Assembly: GCF_003703835.1 (NCBI RefSeq)
Contig: NZ_RDQR01000028.1
Coordinates: 1-33,575 of the forward strand
Length of the DNA: 33,575 nt
Source: Auritidibacter ignavus
GTDB lineage: Bacteria > Actinomycetota > Actinomycetes > Actinomycetales > Micrococcaceae
Reading direction: 5' to 3'
The translations under genes and the position numbers were made by a program. Under the pieces are notes generated by a model. That model made no database searches and was not told the DNA's origin. It was given only the letters and a program-made list of their open reading frames with translations. Shown here in pieces: positions 1 through 6,560 of the stretch (position 1 is the stretch's first letter; every line of letters begins with the position of its first letter).

Positions 1-1
1 G

Positions 2-97
2 CGCTACAATGACTTCCATCCGCACTCATCACTGGGCTACCTCAGCCCGCGGCAGTATGCGGAACAATGGAGACAAGAAAACACGGTCAACGCTTAA
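2..97 (+). pseudogene. IS3-family transposase, C-terminal fragment (cut by window edge)
   Basis: The frame starting at base 2 is open and ends with TAA at 95-97. It encodes 31 residues beginning RYNDFHPHSSLGYLSPRQY, which matches the C-terminal 'HSSLGYLSPxxY' signature of IS3-family OrfB (DDE integrase-like) transposases. The rest of the element lies outside the window, so I cannot tell whether the full copy is intact. Its 3' end is only about 20 bp from the 3' end of a second, oppositely oriented IS3-type transposase remnant, so the two are tail to tail. Confidence 0.7.
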
Positions 98-102
98 ACC
101 AA

Positions 103-124
103 GTGGACCTAATTCTTAGGCCAC
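103..124. repeat. Inverted repeat between two convergent IS remnants
   Basis: GTGGACCTAA (103-112) and TTAGGCCAC (116-124) are inverted copies of each other apart from one extra A, separated by TTC. They lie exactly between the stop codons of two convergent transposase fragments; the right arm includes the stop codon of the minus-strand fragment. They may be abutting terminal repeats of two IS3-family elements or a small bidirectional hairpin. IS3-family ends usually begin TG and end CA, which is only partly met here. Confidence 0.45.
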
Positions 125-649
125 CCCCTTGAGTCGTTGTTGGATGCGTTCGGTGTTGTACCACTGGATGTACTCGTCGATTGCCTGGTTGAACTCTGTG
201 ACGGTGTCGAAGACTTCTCCGTGGTACATCTCGGTTTTCAAGTGCCCGAAGAAATTCTCCATGACCGCGTTGTCGTAACAGTTGGCTTTACGCGACATCG
301 ACTGAGCGCCACCGTTGTCATGAATTAGGTTGCGCCAGGACGAATGCTGGTACTGGAAACCTTGATCGGTGTGCATCATCCACCCAGGTTCAGGCGCACA
401 CGTTTTAATCATCTGAGTTAAAGAATCGGCGGTAAACGCTGTCGACGGCGATGTAGCCACTGTGTGGGCAACGATTGAACGGTCGAACAGATCCATCACC
501 GGTGACAGGTAGACCTTGCGGCCTGCGACCCTGAACTCGGTGACGTCGCTGACAAAGACGGTGTTTGGCTTAGTTGGGGTGAACTTGCGGTCAAGTGTGT
601 TTTCAGCAATGTGGCTGAACGTCCCGCTGTAGGAAACATATGGCCTACG
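116..649 (-). pseudogene. IS3-family (IS150-like) transposase OrfB remnant
   Basis: The longest ATG-started frame begins at 499, but the same frame continues upstream without a stop. It carries recognisable OrfB sequence (RRPYVSYSGTFSHIAENTLD, then TPTKPNTVFVSDVTEF) back to about base 649. The DDE residues are all visible: Asp in VSDVTEF, Asp in HTDQG, and Glu in MENFFGHLKTE. The N-terminal HTH_21 part is missing. The C-terminus stops at RLKGVA, where relatives usually continue with an LSPxxYR motif. It is therefore truncated at both ends and unlikely to transpose by itself. The upstream end runs into an ABC-F gene fragment on the other strand, and the exact junction is uncertain by about 15 bp. 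Confidence 0.75.
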
Positions 650-850
650 CTGGCGGACCTTGGCTCGATTGAGCGCAAACTGGAGAAACTCAACACCGAA
701 CTCACTGAGCTAGAAGAAAAAATGGCCGCTCACGACCAGACAGATTTCGAAGGGCTTGCGGACCTGACTGTCCAAGCTTCCGGGCTCCGCGAAGAGATTG
801 ATACCAAGGAATCCCGTTGGCTGGAGTTGCTCGACGCGGTAGAGAGCTAA
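650..850 (+). pseudogene. ABC-F ATPase C-terminal fragment (5'-truncated)
   Basis: The plus frame ending at TAA 848-850 encodes about 65 residues, with charged heptads such as SIERKLEKLNTELTELEEK and, near its end, ESRWLELLDAVES. This is the C-terminal coiled coil typical of ABC-F translation-factor ATPases (EttA/Uup relatives), which often end in W-x-E-L. No ATPase domain is present upstream. The frame could start at an ATG at 611, but residues encoded before about 650 are antisense to recognisable transposase and do not belong to the family. I read this as a gene cut by IS-associated deletion rather than a small functional gene. Confidence 0.6.
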
Positions 851-857
851 CTAGCTT

Positions 858-1775
858 TTAAGTTCCGTCCGGCTGGGTTGGTGGGCTGGGAAAGATCCGT
901 TGGGCCAAATCTACGACTGCATGCAGGGCGGGGTTGTTATCGTGACGTCGCCAGATCATTCGCACCTCCAGCGGAGGTTGGGAGATGTCCTGAATTCTGG
1001 CGAAGCTCACGTTTTCGTGGGGCACATTGGTAGCTATGGAATCCAGGGTGATACCACACCCCATCCCCACGGCCACGAGGACCACCAAGGTCCAGGAATC
1101 AGGTGCGGTCTGTGTGACGCGAGGAACGAATCCGGCGGTATTGGCCAGAGCATTGAAGCGGTTGGGTAGGGCGGCCCCAAACCCGGAAGGCAGAGAAATC
1201 CAATTCTCGTGAGCGAGTTCTCTGAGATTGACCGCGGGGCGACCAGCCAAGCGGTGGGACGCTGGTAAGGCCACAATGACTTCTTCAAGCCCCATCAGGT
1301 GGGAACTTATTTCTGCCGGGAGGAAATCCCATCGCCCGATGGCCAGATCGACGCTGTGGTCCATCACTGATTGCAACGCCTGGTGAGAGAACTGAGCTGA
1401 GTTGTACTCTAGGCGTAACCCAGCGCGTTCTGTTCGCAAGGCTTTGGCTAACCGTGCAACCTGGGTATTGACCGATGCACCGGCAAATCCAATCCGCACG
1501 TAACCGGCCGCTCCACTTATGGTGTCCTTTACCGTTTGACGAGCTTGATTCGAGGCGGCAATGAGATGCTGAGCGGGCTCCAATAAGGCTTCACCGGCTG
1601 GAGTCAGAGACACCGTCCGTGTGGTGCGCTCAAAAAGAGTTGCACCGAGTTCACGTTCTAGCTGCTGAATCGCCCGCGAGAGAGGCGGCTGGGCCATGCG
1701 GAGGGATTTCGCAGCACGACCAAAGTGCAGTTCCCGGGCGACCGCCAGGAATTCTTTGGCCTGCTGGACTTCCAT
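858..1775 (-). CDS. LysR-family transcriptional regulator
   Basis: About 305 residues, the normal LysR length. The N-terminal winged helix-turn-helix is clear (FLAVARELHFGRAAKSLRMA, then QPPLSRAIQQLERELGATLF), followed by the linker helix and a periplasmic-binding-protein-like effector domain. Two adjacent ATG codons are possible. The second (1775) is preferred because GGGGGA (1786-1781) then sits 5 nt away, and the protein begins ME-x-x-Q like its relatives. The gene lies 72 bp downstream of the alpha/beta hydrolase on the same strand and may be cotranscribed with it. The 5' flank carries inverted ATATTAG/CTAATAT repeats that could be its own operator. The effector is unknown. Confidence 0.88.
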   Translation of the reverse strand: MEVQQAKEFLAVARELHFGRAAKSLRMAQPPLSRAIQQLERELGATLFERTTRTVSLTPAGEALLEPAQHLIAASNQARQTVKDTISGAAGYVRIGFAGASVNTQVARLAKALRTERAGLRLEYNSAQFSHQALQSVMDHSVDLAIGRWDFLPAEISSHLMGLEEVIVALPASHRLAGRPAVNLRELAHENWISLPSGFGAALPNRFNALANTAGFVPRVTQTAPDSWTLVVLVAVGMGCGITLDSIATNVPHENVSFARIQDISQPPLEVRMIWRRHDNNPALHAVVDLAQRIFPSPPTQPDGT

Positions 1776-1791
1776 CATGTTCCCCCGCGAG

Positions 1792-1833
1792 ATATTAGTA
1801 CGGTCTGCGTATCAATATTTCCTTATCTAATAT
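1792..1833. promoter_or_regulatory. Candidate LysR operator region (ATATTAG / CTAATAT)
   Basis: ATATTAG at 1792-1798 and CTAATAT at 1827-1833 are perfect inverted copies in an AT-rich 70-bp gap upstream of the LysR gene. Several overlapping T-N11-A arrangements also occur here. LysR proteins commonly bind such dyads near their own promoter. Assignment is by position and symmetry only. Confidence 0.35.
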
Positions 1834-1847
1834 ACGGGGGGAACGAG

Positions 1848-2624
1848 CTACACAGCGGGAACGGTGTGCTCCGGACGAAGCCCACCGGAGAGTAAATCCA
1901 TCGTCCAGGTAACATAGTGTGGTGCCTGGGCAGGCAGATGGTGTCCGGTTGGGGCAACGATGACTCGCACATTCGGCGGCAGCGATGCCTGTTGCAAATT
2001 GTTCAGGTACTCCGCACGGTCGGCAGCGCCGGTGATGACCGTGGTGGGGACGGTGATCTGTTCCAGGTGGTGAATCCCTTTGCCTCGAAAAATCACCCGC
2101 CGCAGTGCGCCTTCCCGCGCTCGAGTGCTGTGACGTCCCCAGACATGGAAACCCAGTAAATGAGCCGCGCCCCAGCCGACGGAGCGGAAGCGCGAGGTCA
2201 TCAGGAATTTATACAGCTTGTTGGTCTGTTCGATGCTGGCCTTGGCCTCATGGGAGTCTCGGAAAAGTGGCGCATTGAACATGACGAGTTCGGAAACGAG
2301 GCTGGGGTACTTGCGAGCTAACTTGAGAGCAATCAGGCCACCAAGGGAGTGTCCCACCAGAACGACAGGCTGGCCACCACTGATCGACAGCAACGCATTT
2401 TTCACGTGCTCAACGTGCTCGTTGTAATCGTAGCTTGCAGCTGGAACACGAGCTGCGCGTCCAAAGCCCAACAGATCAACAGTCGCCACACGGTAGCCGG
2501 CAGCGGTTAGTCGTCTGCGCGCCGGATTCCAGTACTTCGCGGAGGTGAGTAAACCGTGCAAGAGCACCACGGGGTGAGACTCTCCGGGGTACTGATGAAT
2601 GAACTCATCAACTGTGGCAGTCAT
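1848..2624 (-). CDS. Alpha/beta-fold hydrolase
   Basis: The 258-residue protein has the standard features of a soluble alpha/beta hydrolase. HGLLTS near residue 23 would form the oxyanion hole. VGHSLGG is the nucleophile elbow, with Ser about residue 92. An Asp in ITGAADRAE and a His in PTGHHLPAQ complete the triad. There is no signal peptide. The start at 2624 has a purine-rich ribosome site (GAAGAAGAG, 5 nt upstream). Its neighbour downstream on the same strand is a LysR regulator, possibly its regulator. The substrate cannot be deduced; esters or C-C bond substrates are both possible in this superfamily. Confidence 0.85.
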   Translation of the reverse strand: MTATVDEFIHQYPGESHPVVLLHGLLTSAKYWNPARRRLTAAGYRVATVDLLGFGRAARVPAASYDYNEHVEHVKNALLSISGGQPVVLVGHSLGGLIALKLARKYPSLVSELVMFNAPLFRDSHEAKASIEQTNKLYKFLMTSRFRSVGWGAAHLLGFHVWGRHSTRAREGALRRVIFRGKGIHHLEQITVPTTVITGAADRAEYLNNLQQASLPPNVRVIVAPTGHHLPAQAPHYVTWTMDLLSGGLRPEHTVPAV

Positions 2625-2696
2625 GGCAACTCTTCTTCGTTCTCGAGGGTTGGGCTATGCAAGATCCTTACAAAATGGACAGTCGGTTTTCGGACC

Positions 2697-2716
2697 GGTG
2701 TACATACTGTAACACC
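2697..2716. promoter_or_regulatory. Dyad in divergent promoter region (hydrolase / tag)
   Basis: In the 155-bp divergent gap, GGTGT (2697-2701) faces ACACC (2712-2716), with ACA and TGT as inner arms. It is an imperfect 20-bp dyad centred in the intergenic region. It could be an operator for either gene. No clear -10/-35 pair could be assigned. Confidence 0.25.
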
Positions 2717-2779
2717 ACGGTTTGAAGAAATTTACCTCATGTTTGCTTTTGGGGTGGTGTTTTCAGGCACACTGAACGT

Positions 2780-3439
2780 ATGGATGACAGCACCTCTCTA
2801 GGACAGGGCAGAGGCGTCATCGTCGATGGTCACGGCACCGCCCGAAGCCCGTGGGCGATGAGTAGCCAGCTGATGCAGGATTACTACGACAACGAATGGG
2901 GTGTCCCCATCACGGATGAAGCTGGGCTTTTTGAGCGGATCAGCTTAGAAGTCTTCCAAACCGGCCTATCTTGGCGCACCATTTTGACTAAACGCCCCGC
3001 CTTTCGCAAAGCCTTCTGCCAGTTCGACCCCGATGAGGTCGCGACCTTCGACGAGGATACGGTGGAGAGTTTGGTACGCCTTGATGGGATTATTCGGCAC
3101 CGGGGGAAAATTCGGGCAACCATTGCCAACGCTGTGGCGACGCGTGCGCTGCGCGATAAAGGCGGGCTGGTGCAGTTGGTGTGGTCGTTTCATCCAGAGA
3201 CGACGCCCATGCCACGCACCAGCGATGAGGTGCCCACACAGTCAGCTGAATCGGTAGCGCTGGCTCGCGCGCTGAAGAAATCCGGTTTCCGGTTTGTGGG
3301 GCCCACCAATATGTTCGCGATGATGGAGGCTATTGGGATGGTCGATACCCATCTGCTGGGTTCGTTCCGGCGCGGGGTCTCCGGTCTTTTTGATTCCCAA
3401 GGGAACCGGATGAAAAGGCCATGGGACGAAACCGGGTGA
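2780..3439 (+). CDS. tag: DNA-3-methyladenine glycosylase I (Tag family)
   Basis: The protein would excise 3-methyladenine from alkylated DNA as the first step of base-excision repair. It aligns with E. coli Tag throughout: YYDNEWGVP, SLEVFQTGLSW (base-binding Glu and Trp retained), IIRHRGKI, and ALKKSGFRFVGPT. It is about 219 aa, with some 20 extra N-terminal residues before the conserved RxPW. Of the four zinc ligands known in E. coli Tag (Cys4, His17, His175, Cys179), only one is kept. The equivalents here are Ser23, Tyr36, His191 and Ser195. The ribosome site before ATG 2780 is weak, so the start is less certain. It is convergent with purF, with an 18-bp gap. Confidence 0.88.
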   Translation: MDDSTSLGQGRGVIVDGHGTARSPWAMSSQLMQDYYDNEWGVPITDEAGLFERISLEVFQTGLSWRTILTKRPAFRKAFCQFDPDEVATFDEDTVESLVRLDGIIRHRGKIRATIANAVATRALRDKGGLVQLVWSFHPETTPMPRTSDEVPTQSAESVALARALKKSGFRFVGPTNMFAMMEAIGMVDTHLLGSFRRGVSGLFDSQGNRMKRPWDETG

Positions 3440-3457
3440 CCTGGGGCAGGGATAGTG

Positions 3458-4918
3458 CTAAGACTCTCGGGTGGCCTCAATCCAGCTGAGGTATTCCTCG
3501 GTGACATCGCCGGTGGTGTAGTGGCCCGTAAAGCACGACAGCTCCAAATTGGTGACGTGAGATCCAGTAGTGATGGCCTCCACCATGGCATCCACTTCTT
3601 GGTAGACCAGCCGGTCAGCCCCAATGACTTGGGCTACTTCGTCTTCGGTGCGGTTTGCCGCAACCAATTCGCCTCGGGTGGGCATATTGATACCGTACAC
3701 GTTGGCGTAGCGGATCGCCGGCGCCGCCGACGCGAAGATCACTTTGCGTGCCCCGGCATCCCGGGCCATCTGGACAATCTGTTTGGAGGTGGTTCCGCGC
3801 ACGATGGAGTCATCGACCAGCAGTACCGATTTGCCCTGAAATTCTTCGGGTAGCGCATTGAGTTTCTGACGCACTGACTTCTTTCGAACCTTCTGGCCAG
3901 GCATGATGAAGGTACGACCCACATAGCGGTTCTTATAGAAACCTTCGCGGTAAGGCAGGTTAAGGGAACGGGCCAGTTCCATGGCGGTGGGACGCCCGGA
4001 ATCTGGGATAGGCATCACCACATCAATATCGCCCAGATCCAAAGTGGCGCGAACCTTGGCGGCTAGGGTCTCGCCCATGCGCAACCGTGCTTGATAGACC
4101 GAGATCCCGTCCAGGGTCGAGTCCGGACGTGCTAAGTACACGTACTCGAAGGCATCCGGAACCAGACGTGGGTTCTCTGCGCACTGCCGGGTGAAGAGCT
4201 TTCCACTATCGGAAATGAAAATGGCCTCACCTGGAGCGACGTCTCGGACCAACTCATATCCACCGGAGGCCAAAACCAGAGACTCGGAGGCCACCACCCA
4301 TTCGGGGTCCCCGTTGTCATCAAACCGACGGCCCAAGACCAGTGGGCGAATGCCGAAGGGGTCACGGAATGCCAGCAAGCCATAACCGGCTATCAAGGCA
4401 ATCGCTGCATAGGTGCCGTTGACACGCTGATGGACGGTGGAGACAGCTTGGAACAGGTCATCTTCAGTGGGCTCTTTACCAACCAGCGAGTTTTGCAGAG
4501 CGTTAGCCAGAACATTCAGCAAAATTTCGGTGTCCGAGGAGGAGTTCAGATGCCGGCGGTCAACGTGGAAGAGCTCTTTGGTTAGTTCGCGTGTGTTGGT
4601 GATATTACCGTTGTGCACCAGGGTAATGCCGTACGGGGCATTGACGTAAAAAGGTTGCACCTCATCTTCATTGCTGGCCGAACCACTGGTGGCGTAGCGG
4701 ACATGCCCCAACCCCACATTGCCCAGCAAAGTACGCATATCCCGGGTCCGGAAGCATTCGCGCACATGCCCGCGGTGTTTGACGGTGTGGAAAGTGGAGT
4801 GTTCATCGTAGGTTGAGATACCGGTGGAGTCTTGACCGCGATGTTGCAACAGCAACAATGAGTCATAGATACTCTGGTTAACCGGGCTGGTCGAAACGAG
4901 ACCGACAATTCCACACAC
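3458..4918 (-). CDS. purF: Amidophosphoribosyltransferase, short enterobacterial-type PurF
   Basis: Converts PRPP and glutamine to phosphoribosylamine, the first step of de novo purine synthesis. The 486-residue protein starts with GTG (4918-4916), 9 nt after AGGGAG. Cys2 follows directly as the N-terminal nucleophile (MCGIVGLV), so no propeptide is needed. Other motifs are LQHRGQDSTGI, HNGNITNT and the PRPP loop VLLVDDSIVRGTTS. The sequence resembles E. coli PurF (SPVNQSIYD, LFTRQCAENP, KNRYVGRTFIMPGQ, TTGDVTEEYL). It lacks the cysteines that bind a 4Fe-4S cluster in Bacillus-type PurF. It stands alone, not next to purM or purL, and may be acquired or a second copy. Confidence 0.93.
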   Translation of the reverse strand: MCGIVGLVSTSPVNQSIYDSLLLLQHRGQDSTGISTYDEHSTFHTVKHRGHVRECFRTRDMRTLLGNVGLGHVRYATSGSASNEDEVQPFYVNAPYGITLVHNGNITNTRELTKELFHVDRRHLNSSSDTEILLNVLANALQNSLVGKEPTEDDLFQAVSTVHQRVNGTYAAIALIAGYGLLAFRDPFGIRPLVLGRRFDDNGDPEWVVASESLVLASGGYELVRDVAPGEAIFISDSGKLFTRQCAENPRLVPDAFEYVYLARPDSTLDGISVYQARLRMGETLAAKVRATLDLGDIDVVMPIPDSGRPTAMELARSLNLPYREGFYKNRYVGRTFIMPGQKVRKKSVRQKLNALPEEFQGKSVLLVDDSIVRGTTSKQIVQMARDAGARKVIFASAAPAIRYANVYGINMPTRGELVAANRTEDEVAQVIGADRLVYQEVDAMVEAITTGSHVTNLELSCFTGHYTTGDVTEEYLSWIEATRES

Positions 4919-4922
4919 GACG

Positions 4923-5680
4923 GTGAGCTCCCTCTACATGGGTATACGGCAGATGACCGAACCATTAAATCACTATTCGGTACCGACGGTGTACTTGAAG
5001 ACAGCGGGACTACCAGCACCAGCCGATGCACAGACAGCACAGCAGACAGAACGTGTCGCCCCGATGATTCACAACCACCACAAGGACCACCCGGCAGACC
5101 TGGCGGTCCGAACTGCCCAGCACCCCGATGTTCTTCCGGCGTTGCGGATGCGGAACCTAGCCAATCGCAAGGTAAAGGTATATGCCGGGTTGGGCGACGA
5201 GCGGTTCTTCACCCGGCTGGAAGAACGACTAGACCAGGACGTGGCCTGGTCTCAGCGTGGCTTGGCTGCCGAGGCCGATCTGGTCATTGCAGAGACCGGG
5301 CCCAAAGATTTTTCCGAGACCTCTGGGATTATAGCAGTGGCGGGAGCTACTCCGGTGTTACCTGAGGATGCCGAGACCGGGGTGGGGATTCAGATGGGTA
5401 TGCTTTAGGTTCACCCCGTCTGGGAACAGCGTGAACGGCCGGACCAAGACACCGACAGCCCCGGTTCAGGGTGCGATCCACCTTATGAGAAACGGTCTTA
5501 GCCGGACGTCCAGCGTTGGTGTGGGTCCTCGCTGAAGATCAGGACACCCGAGATGTCTATGCCCGCCACGGCTTTGTAGCAGATGGACAAAGCGAAAAAC
5601 TCACCGGCGACTGGGAAGGGCTGACCGAGATACGGATGGTCCGGAGCCAGTCGGTGACCGGGGGAGCTTTGATAACCTAA
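4923..5680 (+). pseudogene. Decayed GNAT-family N-acetyltransferase
   Basis: The first frame (GTG 4923 to TAG 5406-5408) encodes up to 161 residues. Its second half reads like GNAT strands 2-4 (ADLVIAETGPKDFSETSGII, then ETGVGIQMGML). Immediately after the TAG the same frame continues VHPVW, so the stop sits where the family has the Tyr of LYVHPxxW. The frame then degenerates. A different frame (5489-5680, preceded by TGA 5486-5488) encodes the family C-terminus: GRPALVWVLAEDQDTRDVYA, RHGFVADG and LTEIRMVR. At least one stop and one frameshift therefore separate the parts. The N-terminal 60 residues are not recognisable. A short stand-alone protein from 4923-5408 cannot be excluded. Confidence 0.6.
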
Positions 5681-5686
5681 AGGTTA
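5673..5686. promoter_or_regulatory. Palindrome at the start codon of the DtxR/MntR-type gene
   Basis: TAACCT (5673-5678), AA, AGGTTA (5681-5686) form a perfect dyad whose last base is the A of the ATG. The TAACCTAA part matches one half of the classical DtxR/IdeR box. GATAAC (5671-5676) could act as a -10 element, giving a leaderless or nearly leaderless transcript. There is no properly spaced Shine-Dalgarno sequence. Autoregulation is inferred. Confidence 0.45.
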
Positions 5687-6381
5687 TGTCGGTCACCGAT
5701 CTTACGGCCTCTACACAGAACTACCTCAAAGCCATTTGGACGTTGCAGGAATACTCTGAAGATCCCGTGACGGCCAAAGTTCTCGCCGAAAAAATCGGGG
5801 TGCGGTTATCCTCCGCATCGGATGCGGTCCGGAAATTGGCTGACCAACAACTCGTGATCCACCAGCCCTATGGTTCAGTGGAACTCACAGCCGAAGGAAC
5901 GGGCTATGCCATCGACATGGTGCGTCGCCACCGGCTGATCGAGGCCTTTCTGGTCGAAACACTGGGATACCGATGGGATGAGGTTCACGAAGAAGCCGAC
6001 GCGCTCGAGCACGCGGTCTCGGACATGATGATCGATCGCATTGACCAACACCTCGGATTCCCGACCCGTGATCCGCACGGTGATCCCATCCCGCGCAGGG
6101 ATGGCAGTATTGACGCCCCCGAGCTCGACTGCTTGTCCGTGTTACACGTAGGAGACCGGGCCCGTATTGAGCGCATCTCAGATGCGGATCCGGCGATGCT
6201 ACAGTTTTTCGACCGCCAGGGACTACACCCCGGAGTGGAATTCACGATCGTGCCGTCGGCGCCTTATTCGGGCTCGATGGCCGTCTCAGTCGGCGAGGCA
6301 TCTACCGAGCCGGTCTGGCTGGGAGTTGACGCCACGAATAGCATTTGGGTGTACCGTTTGTCCTCGCCTGAAACGTCCTGA
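5686..6381 (+). CDS. DtxR/MntR-family metal-dependent regulator
   Basis: A 231-residue regulator with an N-terminal winged helix (residues 8-70, VLAEKIGVRLSSASDAVRKL), a metal-binding/dimerisation domain (70-145), and a C-terminal FeoA/SH3-like domain (about 155-225). Ancillary-site ligands corresponding to DtxR His79, Glu83 and His98 are His82, Glu86 and His101. In the primary site Glu108 and His109 are kept, but the DtxR Cys102 position is Asp105 and Met10 is Asn12. An acidic residue in place of that Cys is typical of manganese-responding members, so an MntR-like role is more likely than iron sensing (inference). No transporter is adjacent; targets must lie elsewhere. Confidence 0.88.
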   Translation: MSVTDLTASTQNYLKAIWTLQEYSEDPVTAKVLAEKIGVRLSSASDAVRKLADQQLVIHQPYGSVELTAEGTGYAIDMVRRHRLIEAFLVETLGYRWDEVHEEADALEHAVSDMMIDRIDQHLGFPTRDPHGDPIPRRDGSIDAPELDCLSVLHVGDRARIERISDADPAMLQFFDRQGLHPGVEFTIVPSAPYSGSMAVSVGEASTEPVWLGVDATNSIWVYRLSSPETS

Positions 6382-6383
6382 TT

Positions 6384-6412
6384 CCGACTCACGGCCGGAA
6401 GTATGGCACAAT
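6384..6412 (+). promoter_or_regulatory. Probable tRNA-Gln promoter
   Basis: CACAAT (6407-6412) as -10 lies 17 nt before the tRNA 5' end, with CCGACT (6384-6389) 17 nt upstream as a weak -35. The match to sigma-A consensus is modest; position is the main argument. Confidence 0.35.
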
Positions 6413-6429
6413 GTTTGGGGTGTTCGTGA

Positions 6430-6501
6430 TCCGCCATGGTGTAACGGCAGCACGCCAGCCTTTGAAGCTGCGCGGTCTAGGTTCGAATCCTAGTGGCGGA
6501 A
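6430..6501 (+). tRNA. tRNA-Gln (anticodon TTG)
   Basis: A 72-nt cloverleaf. The acceptor arms TCCGCCA (6430-6436) and TGGCGGA (6494-6500) pair fully, and A6501 is the discriminator. The D arm contains GTGTAACGGCAGCAC. The anticodon loop is C-T-TTG-A-A with TTG at 6462-6464. The T stem CTAGG/CCTAG encloses TTCGAAT. The outermost anticodon-stem pair (6455/6471) is C-C, a mismatch. CCA is not encoded. Its position just before glmU is common in actinobacteria. Confidence 0.93.
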
Positions 6502-6560
6502 CTGGAGAGCGATTTTAGCCTTCATCTCACTCTGTGCCGATGACCAAAGGAAGTGACCAG

